From an uncultured Methylophilus sp. (GTDB lineage Bacteria; Pseudomonadota; Gammaproteobacteria; Burkholderiales; Methylophilaceae), in assembly GCA_936943315.1 (NCBI GenBank), contig CAKZJM010000149.1, forward strand, positions 1-8,718: a stretch of 8,718 nt of DNA, given 5' to 3'. The notes under the pieces are model-generated. The model searched no databases. It saw only the letters and a list, made by a program, of their open reading frames with translations, and was not told where the DNA came from. The position numbers and the translations under genes were made by a program. Below, piece after piece: positions 1-6,635 of the stretch. The first letter of the stretch is position 1, and every line of letters starts with the position of its first letter.

Positions 1-1
1 A

Positions 2-241
2 GGTGCAAAAGCCAGGGCGACGAACACCTCAATTACCGGGGGCAAGGTAGCACCAACCGTATGGGGCAGTGCGGCCAAGTCGCCAGAAAAAAGGCCGGCG
101 CCCTCGAGCAAACCAGCACGTAGTCGAGCAGAGAGTGCTGGCAGTGCCAAGCCGACTGCAGGCAAATCCCGCTCGGCCAAAGAGAAGGGGCGTCATTCAA
201 CCCAAAAAAATAAAGGCAAACCTAAAGCAAAAGCCCGATAA
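2..241 (+). CDS. rnr: C-terminal tail of probable ribonuclease R (5' end outside window)
   Basis: The window opens inside a reading frame in phase with position 2 that runs 79 codons to a TAA at 239-241. The translated tail is rich in Lys, Arg, Ala, Ser and Pro and ends in a highly basic stretch (NKGKPKAKAR). RNase R, a processive 3'-5' exoribonuclease of the RNB/RNase II family, carries a basic low-complexity tail of this kind after its S1 domain, and rnr commonly sits just upstream of rlmB, as here. No catalytic or S1 residues fall inside the window, so the identification rests on tail composition and the rlmB neighbour. Another basic-tailed protein cannot be excluded. A competing open frame at 69-251 is also basic, but it lacks a ribosome site and overlaps this one. 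Confidence 0.55.
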   Translation, partial: GAKARATNTSITGGKVAPTVWGSAAKSPEKRPAPSSKPARSRAESAGSAKPTAGKSRSAKEKGRHSTQKNKGKPKAKAR

Positions 242-250
242 TACTGGCTG

Positions 251-267
251 AGGCAAGCTTATTGCCT
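251..267 (+). other. Short hairpin just after the probable rnr stop
   Basis: AGGCAA (251-256) and TTGCCT (262-267) form a perfect 6-bp stem with a 5-nt loop, nine bases after the upstream stop codon. No T-run follows, so it is not a canonical terminator by itself. It may protect the 3' end of the upstream message, or be chance. Confidence 0.3.
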
Positions 268-275
268 GGCGTCAT

Positions 276-334
276 TCGCGTAGCGAGTTGCAATGTGCGC
301 ATTGTTGCTGCTACGCGATTTGTGTTTTATCTTT
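276..334 (+). terminator. Terminator-like hairpin between probable rnr and rlmB
   Basis: TCGCGTAGC (276-284) pairs perfectly with GCTACGCGA (310-318). The 25-nt interior holds a second perfect stem, CAATG (291-295) with CATTG (300-304) closed by TGCG, so the whole can fold as one long rod. A T-rich but interrupted tract follows (319-334). This is a plausible rho-independent terminator for the upstream gene. The interrupted T-tract and long imperfect stem leave room for read-through into rlmB. Confidence 0.5.
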
Positions 335-353
335 TGCTGTAAGTAGGCAAAAG
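331..353 (+). promoter_or_regulatory. Inverted repeat in the rlmB leader
   Basis: CTTTTGC (331-337) and GCAAAAG (347-353) are perfect 7-bp inverted repeats separated by 9 nt. They lie 15 bp upstream of the rlmB Shine-Dalgarno. This could be a leader hairpin in the mRNA or a DNA operator. I find no convincing sigma-70 promoter between the preceding hairpin and the gene. Confidence 0.3.
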
Positions 354-378
354 TCATCAAGAAAAATTAGGAGTTACT

Positions 379-1140
379 ATGTCAGAAACCCGCATTCTAT
401 TTGGTTTTCATGCGGTGTTGAGTCGCATGCGTCAGCATGGCAGCAGCATTCAGGAAATTATTATCGACCAGGAGCGTGTGGATGCACGTATGCGCGACCT
501 GCTCGATATGGCAAAAGCGCAAAATATCCGTGTGATTCAAGCCGAGCGTCATCGCCTGGATGGCTTTATCGGCGCACATGGCCGTCATCAGGGCGTGATT
601 GCCCGCGTGGTTGAAACGCCCATGCCTTATAAAGATATCCACGATGTTCTGGAATCTGATCTCGATGAGCCGCCTTTTTTCCTCGTGCTTGATGGTGTGC
701 AGGACCCGCACAACCTGGGCGCCTGTTTACGTGTGGCAGATGCCATGGGCGTGCATGCCATTATTGCGCCTAAAGACCGTTCAGTCGGTTTGAATGGCAC
801 CGTGCGTAAAGTGGCCAGTGGCGCAGCAGAAACCGTGCCTTTTATTGCCGTGACTAACCTTGCGCGCACCCTGCGCGAACTGAAAGAAGCAGGCGTGTAT
901 ATTGTGGGCACGACCATGGATGCCCCCGGTAGCCTGCACAACACCAAGCTAGAGGGGCCGATTGCTTTAGTGATGGGCGCCGAGGGCGACGGCATGCGCA
1001 GGCTGACCCAGGAAACCTGTGATGGCCTGATTACCATCCCTATGTTTGGCTCGGTACAAAGCCTGAATGTCAGTGTGGCCAGCGGGATTGCTTTATATGA
1101 AATCCGCAGGCAGCGCGTATTAGCTGGCGGTAAAGCTTAA
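379..1140 (+). CDS. rlmB: 23S rRNA (guanosine(2251)-2'-O)-methyltransferase RlmB
   Basis: This SpoU/TrmH (SPOUT) family enzyme uses SAM to 2'-O-methylate G2251 in the P-loop of 23S rRNA. At 253 residues it is close to the usual size. Residues 1-80 form the N-terminal substrate-binding domain, opening with the typical FGFHAV. The three SpoU motifs follow in order: motif 1 at about 105-122 (LDGVQDPHNLGACLRVADA, with N112 and R118), motif 2 at 197-209 (LVMGAEGDGMRRL, with E202), and motif 3 at 219-241 (IPMFGSVQSLNVSVASG then IALYE), which builds the trefoil-knot cofactor site. The expected catalytic-site residues are all present. The start is set by TAGGAG (368-373), 5 nt before the ATG. The ABC transporter gene begins 14 bp after the stop, so the two are probably cotranscribed. 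Confidence 0.95.
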   Translation: MSETRILFGFHAVLSRMRQHGSSIQEIIIDQERVDARMRDLLDMAKAQNIRVIQAERHRLDGFIGAHGRHQGVIARVVETPMPYKDIHDVLESDLDEPPFFLVLDGVQDPHNLGACLRVADAMGVHAIIAPKDRSVGLNGTVRKVASGAAETVPFIAVTNLARTLRELKEAGVYIVGTTMDAPGSLHNTKLEGPIALVMGAEGDGMRRLTQETCDGLITIPMFGSVQSLNVSVASGIALYEIRRQRVLAGGKA

Positions 1141-1154
1141 CCCGGCGGAATACG

Positions 1155-2930
1155 ATGTTGACCTTAAGTGATTTGTGGCAGCAGTTACGCCAGCAGTCCC
1201 GGCGGCTATGGCTGGGGCAAGCGCTTGCCTTCCTGGGGGCGATGGTGGCGGTGCCCATTCCATTGCTCATGCCATTGCTGGTTGACGAGGTGCTGTTGCG
1301 GCAGCCGGGGAAGCTGACGCAGATCATGTCGTGGCTGTTGCCGCATGACTGGTTAGGTCCGGTCGCTATCATTTTAACGGTCACGCTCATGACCATGAGT
1401 TTGCGTCTGGGCAGTGTGCTGCTCGGGGTGGCTACGACGCGCATTTTTGTTGGGCTGTCCAAGCAGGTCACTTTAGGCGTCCGCCAAACCCTGCTGGATA
1501 AACTCTCGCGCATCCGTATGCAAGTGTACGAGAGTTTGGGCGCAGGGCAGGTCACCGCGCGCTTGCTCACGGATATTGAAACCCTGGACAAGTTTTTGGG
1601 TGAAACCATTGCCAAAGTTGTTGTCGCAGTGCTCAGTGTGATCGGTGTGGCCGTAGTGCTGTTATGGATGCACTGGCAACTGGCACTGATCATCCTGTTG
1701 CTGAACCCGTTTGTGATCGCGCTGACTATGGTTCTAGGCAAGAAGGTCAAAGCCTGGAAGCAACGCGAAAACAGCGCGTTTGAAACGTTGTCGCAATCCG
1801 TCACTGAAACCCTGGAAGTCATGCAGCAATTGCGCGCCAGCAATAGCGATAAACGCTTTCTGGATAAAGCGAAGCAGGCGGCTGAAGTGGTGAGGGAAGC
1901 GGCGACGGCCTCGGGCTGGAAGTCGGATGCCTTATCGCGTTTATCGTTTGGCGTGTTCCTGTTTGGCTTTGAGATTTTCCGCGCCGTAGCCATGCTGATG
2001 GTTGTTTTTTCCAATTTGTCCGTCGGGCAAATGATCGCTGTGTTTGGCTATTTATGGTTCATGATGGGCCCCGTGCAGGAGCTGCTGTCGGTGCAGGTGT
2101 CTTATTACGCGGCCAAAGCGGCGCTAGGCCGCATTAACCAGGTGCTGGAGGCAGACGAAGAGCCGCATTATCCTGCCCAGGTACAGGCTTTTTCCAGCCA
2201 GGTCCCTGCGGCCATCACTTTGCAGAATGTCACATTTGCCTATGGCGAAGGCGATCCTATCCTGGCGCAGGTGTCGCTGAACATTTCACCCGGCGAGCAG
2301 GTAGCTTTAGTTGGGGTGTCTGGCGCGGGCAAATCTACCTTGGTGCAACTCTTACTGGGGCTATATGCGCCCAATCATGGTCAGATATTGTTTAATGGAC
2401 AAGCCATTGAGCAATTAGGCTATGCGCAGGTGCGGGAGCATATTGGCGTTGTGTTGCAGCACCCCATGCTATTCAACGATAGCGTGCGGCAAAACATGAG
2501 CCTAGACCAGCCTTATGCAGATGAAGACTTGTGGCGAGTGCTGGAGGTGGCGCAACTGGCGCAGTTTGTCCGCGACTTGCCGCAAGGTCTGGATACGCCT
2601 TTAGGCCGCAGTGGCGTGCGTTTGTCTGGTGGCCAGCGTCAGCGCCTGGCCATTGCCCGCATGATGCTCAAGCAGCCACAAATCGTGATTCTGGATGAAG
2701 CGACTTCGATGCTGGACACACACACTGAAGCCTTGCTACATCAGGCCATGCGTCAATTCCTGCGTGGGCGTACCACGATTATCATTGCGCACCGGTTATC
2801 CGCGGTGAAAGAAGCAGACCGCGTATTGGTGTTTGATGGTGGCCGCATTATTGAAGAAGGCGAGCATGACACCCTGGTGAATCTCGATGGCAGTGTTTAC
2901 CAGCGCTTGTATGGGTCACAAACAGCCTGA
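1155..2930 (+). CDS. ABC exporter half-transporter (fused permease and ATPase), unknown substrate
   Basis: A 591-residue type IV (MsbA/HlyB-like) exporter subunit expected to act as a homodimer in the inner membrane. Six hydrophobic helices are visible at about 18-45, 66-97, 150-172, 174-195, 262-285 and 288-308. The nucleotide-binding domain from about 353 has every motif intact: Walker A GVSGAGKST (387-395), Q-loop Gln435, signature LSGGQRQR (490-497), Walker B IVILDEAT (510-517, with Glu515), D-loop SMLD (518-521) and switch His546. There is no N-terminal peptidase domain, which argues against a bacteriocin-processing transporter. Lipid, peptide or drug export are all possible, and nothing here picks the cargo. 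The ATG has a weak ribosome site (GGCGGAA, 1144-1150) and follows rlmB by 14 bp. Confidence 0.9.
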   Translation: MLTLSDLWQQLRQQSRRLWLGQALAFLGAMVAVPIPLLMPLLVDEVLLRQPGKLTQIMSWLLPHDWLGPVAIILTVTLMTMSLRLGSVLLGVATTRIFVGLSKQVTLGVRQTLLDKLSRIRMQVYESLGAGQVTARLLTDIETLDKFLGETIAKVVVAVLSVIGVAVVLLWMHWQLALIILLLNPFVIALTMVLGKKVKAWKQRENSAFETLSQSVTETLEVMQQLRASNSDKRFLDKAKQAAEVVREAATASGWKSDALSRLSFGVFLFGFEIFRAVAMLMVVFSNLSVGQMIAVFGYLWFMMGPVQELLSVQVSYYAAKAALGRINQVLEADEEPHYPAQVQAFSSQVPAAITLQNVTFAYGEGDPILAQVSLNISPGEQVALVGVSGAGKSTLVQLLLGLYAPNHGQILFNGQAIEQLGYAQVREHIGVVLQHPMLFNDSVRQNMSLDQPYADEDLWRVLEVAQLAQFVRDLPQGLDTPLGRSGVRLSGGQRQRLAIARMMLKQPQIVILDEATSMLDTHTEALLHQAMRQFLRGRTTIIIAHRLSAVKEADRVLVFDGGRIIEEGEHDTLVNLDGSVYQRLYGSQTA

Positions 2931-2944
2931 TTGAACAGGCTGTT
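2921..2944. terminator. Hairpin spanning the exporter stop codon in a convergent gap
   Basis: AACAGCCTG (2921-2929) and CAGGCTGTT (2936-2944) make a perfect 9-bp stem with a 6-nt loop. The exporter's TGA (2928-2930) sits in the stem/loop. It occupies most of the space before the convergent gene, which ends at 2958. Neither strand shows a T-run, so if it terminates transcription it does so atypically. It may instead block 3' exonucleases for both transcripts. Confidence 0.4.
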
Positions 2945-2957
2945 GGCTTGGCAATGC

Positions 2958-4718
2958 TTAAGGCAGCCTGCTCACTTCTTGTCCAGGCTTGGCCGTTTCT
3001 CCAGCGCTGTTCAGCACATGCGTAATCTCACCCGTGCCGCCCAGTGAAACGCTGGTCATGCGGTGAAACTGAATATGCTCTCCGGCCGGGGCCTCAATCG
3101 CGCTACTGAGCTTGACGGTAGGGTTTTCATTAAAAAAGCAATAAATCCCCATACCAATGGCTTGATGGCGCGTCACCTGGTCGCCCACTTTGTATGAAGC
3201 AAAGCCGTTGGTGCTGCCATTCATCCAGCTTTTCTGGTCAGGCACATCATAAGGGGCTTCACTTTGGTAAAAGTAGACTGCGCCATTTTCGCCATTCCAC
3301 ACGGTTTGGTAGTCATGAAAGTGCTCAACAAACAATCCATACATAGTCACGTCATCGCCATTTACCACCATGCCATGCTTGGTCTTGTTACTGGCCCAGC
3401 CGATGCCGTTGCCGTGGTCACCGCGCCACACCCACAAGTTGTCACCAATCACGTGGTTGCTATGAATGACCACGCTATGTGTGGCGTTACCCACCGCAGC
3501 GCCCCCCACCCGGAAGAAGACGTCTTGCAAGGTGATGGGATTGGCCGCATGACTGACCGTGGTTTTGCGCTCGCCTACTTGCAGCAAGATGTCAGAGTTC
3601 TTTTCACCGGCATCAAATAAAATACCGCCAAGTTTCACGCCGTCTACATCGGCAACCGTCATGGCGATATTGCCAGCCACTGGCTCTAAGGTCGCAATGC
3701 CCAAGCCCAGAATAATCGTGTTTGGCTGAGTCACCTGTAACGTTTTATCCAGTTTATAAATACCGGGTGTCAACAACAGGTGCTTTCCTTTTTTAAGGGC
3801 TGCATTGAGGCTGTCGGCGTTATCGGTGGCTGGTTTGGCAATATAAAACTGGTCAATCGGGACTGATTCGCCTTGGGGGTGTTTTTCTTGCCACGAAATG
3901 CCTTGGGTATTGCTGCGCAAGGCAGGGACAAATACCTCATAAGCGCCTGCCTGGTTGATTGTCAGAAATGGTTTTTCGCGAACCACCGGGGTCTCTTCAA
4001 CCACGGTATATGGCGGGTTTGGCCAATGGCTGCCATCTGGCGCATTTTTCACGCCGACAAAGACCATATTCCAGTTTGCATTGGTCCAGCTTCCCAAGGT
4101 GGAATTCCGCGTCAGCCATTGTTGTTGCGTGCCTGAGTTGATCTGCTGGTCAATCAGGCTGTCTGCAATAAACCCGCCACTGGACCAGCCGCCGTTATCG
4201 TCGAGCAGCATATTGCCGCGTACATGGAGACGGCGTAAAGGCGCTGCCTGGGAGACTGCCCACTGCATGGTGCCGTTGTCTGGTGTCACTGAAAGGTTTT
4301 CGACGCTGCGCCAAAAGTTTTGTGTCGCATCTTCTTCATGCCAGGTGGCTTTAACTTCAATGCCGCCTTGCAGCATGACATCATCAGGATGCTGGCCCAA
4401 GCCTAGCAGTTGGGTATAAAACCCCAGCCTGATTTTGTTATGGTAGACGCCAGGCTTAAACAGTACGGCATAACGCTCAGGGCCAAACTGGTTACTTTCC
4501 TGCTGTTTGTATATTGTGTCCAGCTTGTTCTGTATGTCTTCAGACGGCATGCCAGCATCCAGAATGATCACATTCTGACCAAAGTCCGGCATGGAGATTT
4601 GTACTTTTTGTGCTTCTGTCTCCTGGCAGCCCAGCAGAAAGAGGGCGGCGAAACCAGTGCCCAGTGTTTTAAGTGAGGGTGCGGTGAGGCTGAAATAATC
4701 TGGCAAAAACGAACGCAT
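2958..4718 (-). CDS. Predicted lipoprotein with tandem pectate-lyase-like beta-helix, function unknown
   Basis: From this start the product is 586 residues. A hydrophobic segment ends in the lipobox LLGC (lipidated Cys at residue 31), followed by Gln rather than Asp, which predicts outer-membrane sorting. Two similar segments each carry an L.PG.Y motif and then LGLG: LFKPGVY...LLGLG near residues 86-107 and LLTPGIY...ILGLG near 315-340. This suggests two parallel beta-helices in tandem. Motifs such as NGGWSSGGF, WRGDHGNG and VNGDDVTMYGLFVEH match a family often loosely labelled adenylyl cyclase, coagulation factor 5/8 type or pectate-lyase superfamily protein; no cyclase or F5/8 domain is visible, so those labels look wrong. 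Tandem beta-helices occur in GH55 glucanases, so a polysaccharide substrate is possible but unproven. An in-frame ATG at 4745 adds 9 residues. I prefer 4718 because GGAA lies 11 nt upstream and the signal is shorter, but the choice is uncertain. Confidence 0.75.
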   Translation of the reverse strand: MRSFLPDYFSLTAPSLKTLGTGFAALFLLGCQETEAQKVQISMPDFGQNVIILDAGMPSEDIQNKLDTIYKQQESNQFGPERYAVLFKPGVYHNKIRLGFYTQLLGLGQHPDDVMLQGGIEVKATWHEEDATQNFWRSVENLSVTPDNGTMQWAVSQAAPLRRLHVRGNMLLDDNGGWSSGGFIADSLIDQQINSGTQQQWLTRNSTLGSWTNANWNMVFVGVKNAPDGSHWPNPPYTVVEETPVVREKPFLTINQAGAYEVFVPALRSNTQGISWQEKHPQGESVPIDQFYIAKPATDNADSLNAALKKGKHLLLTPGIYKLDKTLQVTQPNTIILGLGIATLEPVAGNIAMTVADVDGVKLGGILFDAGEKNSDILLQVGERKTTVSHAANPITLQDVFFRVGGAAVGNATHSVVIHSNHVIGDNLWVWRGDHGNGIGWASNKTKHGMVVNGDDVTMYGLFVEHFHDYQTVWNGENGAVYFYQSEAPYDVPDQKSWMNGSTNGFASYKVGDQVTRHQAIGMGIYCFFNENPTVKLSSAIEAPAGEHIQFHRMTSVSLGGTGEITHVLNSAGETAKPGQEVSRLP

Positions 4719-4745
4719 AGAAATGTAGTTTCCAAGAGTAATCAT

Positions 4746-4790
4746 TTATACATGACCGCAATAGCGCGGATGAAATTCAACTTTTTTCAT
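4746..4790 (-). other. 14-codon leader ORF abutting the lipoprotein gene
   Basis: ATG at 4790-4788 opens a short frame, MKKVEFHPRYCGHV, ending in TAA directly against the alternative ATG (4745) of the lipoprotein gene. It is in the same frame as that gene. AGG lies 9 nt before its ATG, so the ribosome site is weak. It could be a leader peptide, a former longer N-terminus cut by a stop, or chance. Confidence 0.2.
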
Positions 4791-4812
4791 GAGCCATAGC
4801 CTATTTCGCTTC

Positions 4813-4818
4813 AGTATA
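4813..4818 (-). promoter_or_regulatory. Possible -10 box for the lipoprotein gene
   Basis: TATACT on the minus strand matches the sigma-70 -10 consensus at 5 of 6 positions and sits in the 82-bp gap between mqo and the lipoprotein gene. No good -35 lies at the right distance. The gene may instead be transcribed from the mqo promoter, since I see no terminator in the gap. Confidence 0.2.
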
Positions 4819-4827
4819 GACTCAACA

Positions 4828-6315
4828 TTAGCCTAGTTTCAGGGTGCTTAAAGTGTCACGGCGCACCCGTCCCAGCAAGGCTGCATCGTCAATCAGAGAC
4901 TCACCAAAAGAAGGGATCAGCGATTTGAGTCCTTCTTGCCATGCACCACTTTGCATACGAGGGCCAAAGCAGCGCTGCATCACATCCAGCATGGCTTTGA
5001 CACTGACCGACGCGCCAGGCGAAGCCCCCAGCAGGGCTGCCAGGCTACCATCCGCGCTGGCAACAATTTCTGTACCAAACTCCAGCTTGCCCCAGTGTTG
5101 ATGGCAGCGCTTGATAATTTGAACGCGTTGCCCCGCATGCGCCAGCTGCCAGTCTTCGCCGCGCGCATCCGGTAAAAATACTCGTAAAGCGTCCATGCGC
5201 TGTTCGTGGCTCTGAAACACTTCTTTAATCAAGTATTTGGTCAAGTCTAAATTGTGGCGGCCTGCGCCCAGCAAGCTTTTGAGATTTTTGAGCTTGACTG
5301 ATTTAGCCAGGTCAAAACGCGACCCCTGTTTGAGAAAACGCGTGGTAAATCCGGCGTAAGGCCCAAACAGCAAGGCAGGCTTGCCTTGTATCATGCGCGT
5401 ATCCAGGTGTGGCACTGACATCGGTGGCGCACCTACGGCGGCCTGGCTATACACTTTTGCGTGATGGGACTGAATGAGCGCTTGATTATTACAGATCAGC
5501 CATTGACCACTGACCGGGAATCCACCGTAACCATGGGCCTCGGGAATGCCGGATTGTTGCAGTAAGGGCAGGGCGCCGCCGCCAGCACCTAAAAACACAA
5601 ATTTAGATTGATAGTTTTGTGTGTGGCCTGAGCTCAGTTCTTGTATACGTACTTGCCAACTGGTTTGTTCACGGTGCTGGTGCTGCTTGAGTTTGGTGAC
5701 GCGCGATTGCGTGAGCAAGGTAAAGTTGGGGCGCGTTTTGAGGTAAGCAACTAACTGGCGTGTCAGCGCGCCAAAATTGACATCTGAACCATGTGCCACG
5801 CGTGTGGCTGACATGTTTGCGGCAGCCTGGCGGCCTGACATCATGAGCGGAATCCATTCATTCAAAGTCTCCGCCTGGTTACTCCATTGCATCTCGGCAA
5901 AGAGTGGATGTGACTGGAGTAACTCAAACCGTTTGCGCAAAAACGCGCCGTCTTCTTCGCCCCAAACAGCGCTCAGGTGAGGTACGCGCTGGATAAAGTC
6001 TGCTGCGTTTAATACGCCTTCTTTTACCAGGCTGGACCAACATTGCAAAGATACTTCAAATGCCGCATTAATTTCTAACGCACGGCGGATCTGGACATCG
6101 CCATGTTTGTCTTTAGGTGTGTAATTGAGCTCACAATAACCAGCATGGCCTGTGCCTGCATTGTTCATCGCATCCGAGCTTTCGAGGGCCACATCGTCCA
6201 GTTGTTCTACCATGCAGATATGCAGGCTTGGGTCGAGCCGATGTAGCAGAACTGCCAGCGTAGCGCTCATAATGCCGCCACCGACCAGCAATACATCGAG
6301 ATCAGTTGTTGCCAT
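4828..6315 (-). CDS. mqo: Malate:quinone oxidoreductase (FAD-dependent)
   Basis: This peripheral membrane flavoprotein oxidises malate to oxaloacetate and passes electrons to quinone, linking the TCA cycle to respiration without NADH. The 495-residue product fits the family length. The N-terminal FAD site reads VGGGIMSATL (11-20). Family-typical blocks follow: NNAGTGHAGYCELNYTP (51-67), FVFLGAGGGALPLL (239-252) with GFPVSGQWL (265-273), HLDTRMIQGKPALLFGPYAG (303-322), and the C-terminal SLAALLGASPGASVS (424-438). The frame stays open upstream to 6471. I chose 6315 because AGGGG lies 9 nt before that ATG, homology begins there (MATTDLDVLLVGGG), and a TATAAT box lies inside the extension. The lipoprotein gene follows in the same direction after about 82-109 bp. 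Confidence 0.95.
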   Translation of the reverse strand: MATTDLDVLLVGGGIMSATLAVLLHRLDPSLHICMVEQLDDVALESSDAMNNAGTGHAGYCELNYTPKDKHGDVQIRRALEINAAFEVSLQCWSSLVKEGVLNAADFIQRVPHLSAVWGEEDGAFLRKRFELLQSHPLFAEMQWSNQAETLNEWIPLMMSGRQAAANMSATRVAHGSDVNFGALTRQLVAYLKTRPNFTLLTQSRVTKLKQHQHREQTSWQVRIQELSSGHTQNYQSKFVFLGAGGGALPLLQQSGIPEAHGYGGFPVSGQWLICNNQALIQSHHAKVYSQAAVGAPPMSVPHLDTRMIQGKPALLFGPYAGFTTRFLKQGSRFDLAKSVKLKNLKSLLGAGRHNLDLTKYLIKEVFQSHEQRMDALRVFLPDARGEDWQLAHAGQRVQIIKRCHQHWGKLEFGTEIVASADGSLAALLGASPGASVSVKAMLDVMQRCFGPRMQSGAWQEGLKSLIPSFGESLIDDAALLGRVRRDTLSTLKLG

Positions 6316-6379
6316 GGTGTGTGATTCCCCTGTGTTGAGGCGCCTGGATGTCAAACGCACAATCATAATGCCGCCGCGC

Positions 6380-6385
6380 ATTATA
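6380..6385 (-). promoter_or_regulatory. Probable -10 box of the mqo promoter
   Basis: A perfect TATAAT on the minus strand lies within an AT-rich patch (TTTATATTATAAT). Transcription would start near 6373 and give a leader of about 58 nt before the mqo ATG. No recognisable -35 hexamer sits 16-18 bp upstream (that stretch is GCGGCG-like), so an activator may be needed, or the box is fortuitous. Confidence 0.4.
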
Positions 6386-6495
6386 ATATAAATCGAAAAA
6401 CACGCCGCATTGCGCGCTGCCAGCCCAGTCTTTGAATGCCCGCATTGCACAGGCGCAAACTTGTCAATCACAGGCTTTTGCGGTAATCTCTAGCA

Positions 6496-6513
6496 TTGAT
6501 CATAAATGATTAA
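6496..6513. promoter_or_regulatory. Near-palindrome in the mqo/PuuD-like divergent region
   Basis: TTGATCATAAATGATTAA is an imperfect 18-bp palindrome: one mismatched pair plus an AA centre, with a perfect ATCAT-AA-ATGAT core (6499-6510). It is the sort of symmetric site a dimeric regulator could bind. The half-site spacing does not fit an FNR box (TTGAT-N4-ATCAA). Confidence 0.25.
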
Positions 6514-6635
6514 AACCAGAAAAAAACGAATCCTGACTTGATGTTAGGGCGAGGGTTGCGACAGTCTCGCAGTGAGATTGCCGCAAGGGCGCCCAAAGTC
6601 GGATCACTCAATTAGGACACATACTCGGGGTGCTT

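Larger units (their letters stand above)
6316..6635. other. 320-bp divergent intergenic region
   Basis: The stretch lies between the start of mqo (leftward) and the small ORF at 6636 (rightward). On the minus strand it holds the mqo ribosome site and a TATAAT box (6380-6385). Other elements are two direct copies of CCGCATTGC (6405-6413 and 6440-6448) and an 18-bp near-palindrome (6496-6513). The left part is open in the mqo frame up to 6471 but has no homology to Mqo. The segment 6514-6635 shows nothing convincing beyond a weak GGGG ribosome site next to 6636. No RNA gene is recognisable. Confidence 0.6.

Noticed and set aside
69..251. Basic 60-codon frame near the left edge
   Set aside because: It has no ribosome site and overlaps the frame open from the window edge, whose Lys/Ala/Ser-rich end fits an RNase R tail better. 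Both look basic because the DNA composition is biased.
1070..2014. Long minus-strand open frame (314 codons) opposite the exporter and the end of rlmB
   Set aside because: It lies antisense to two clearly real genes, its product is a Ser/Thr/Arg-rich jumble without recognisable motifs, and no ribosome site is evident. It is a codon-bias shadow.
6462..6467. Perfect TTGACA on the minus strand as the mqo -35 box
   Set aside because: It lies 76 bp from the TATAAT box, and no -10-like hexamer is found 16-18 bp downstream of it.
6316..6471. 52-residue N-terminal extension of Mqo
   Set aside because: Family homology begins at the ATG at 6315, which has a good AGGGG site, and a TATAAT box lies inside the extension.
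6496..6513. FNR/ANR box
   Set aside because: The left half-site TTGAT is present, but the matching half is 8 nt away rather than 4 and is imperfect.
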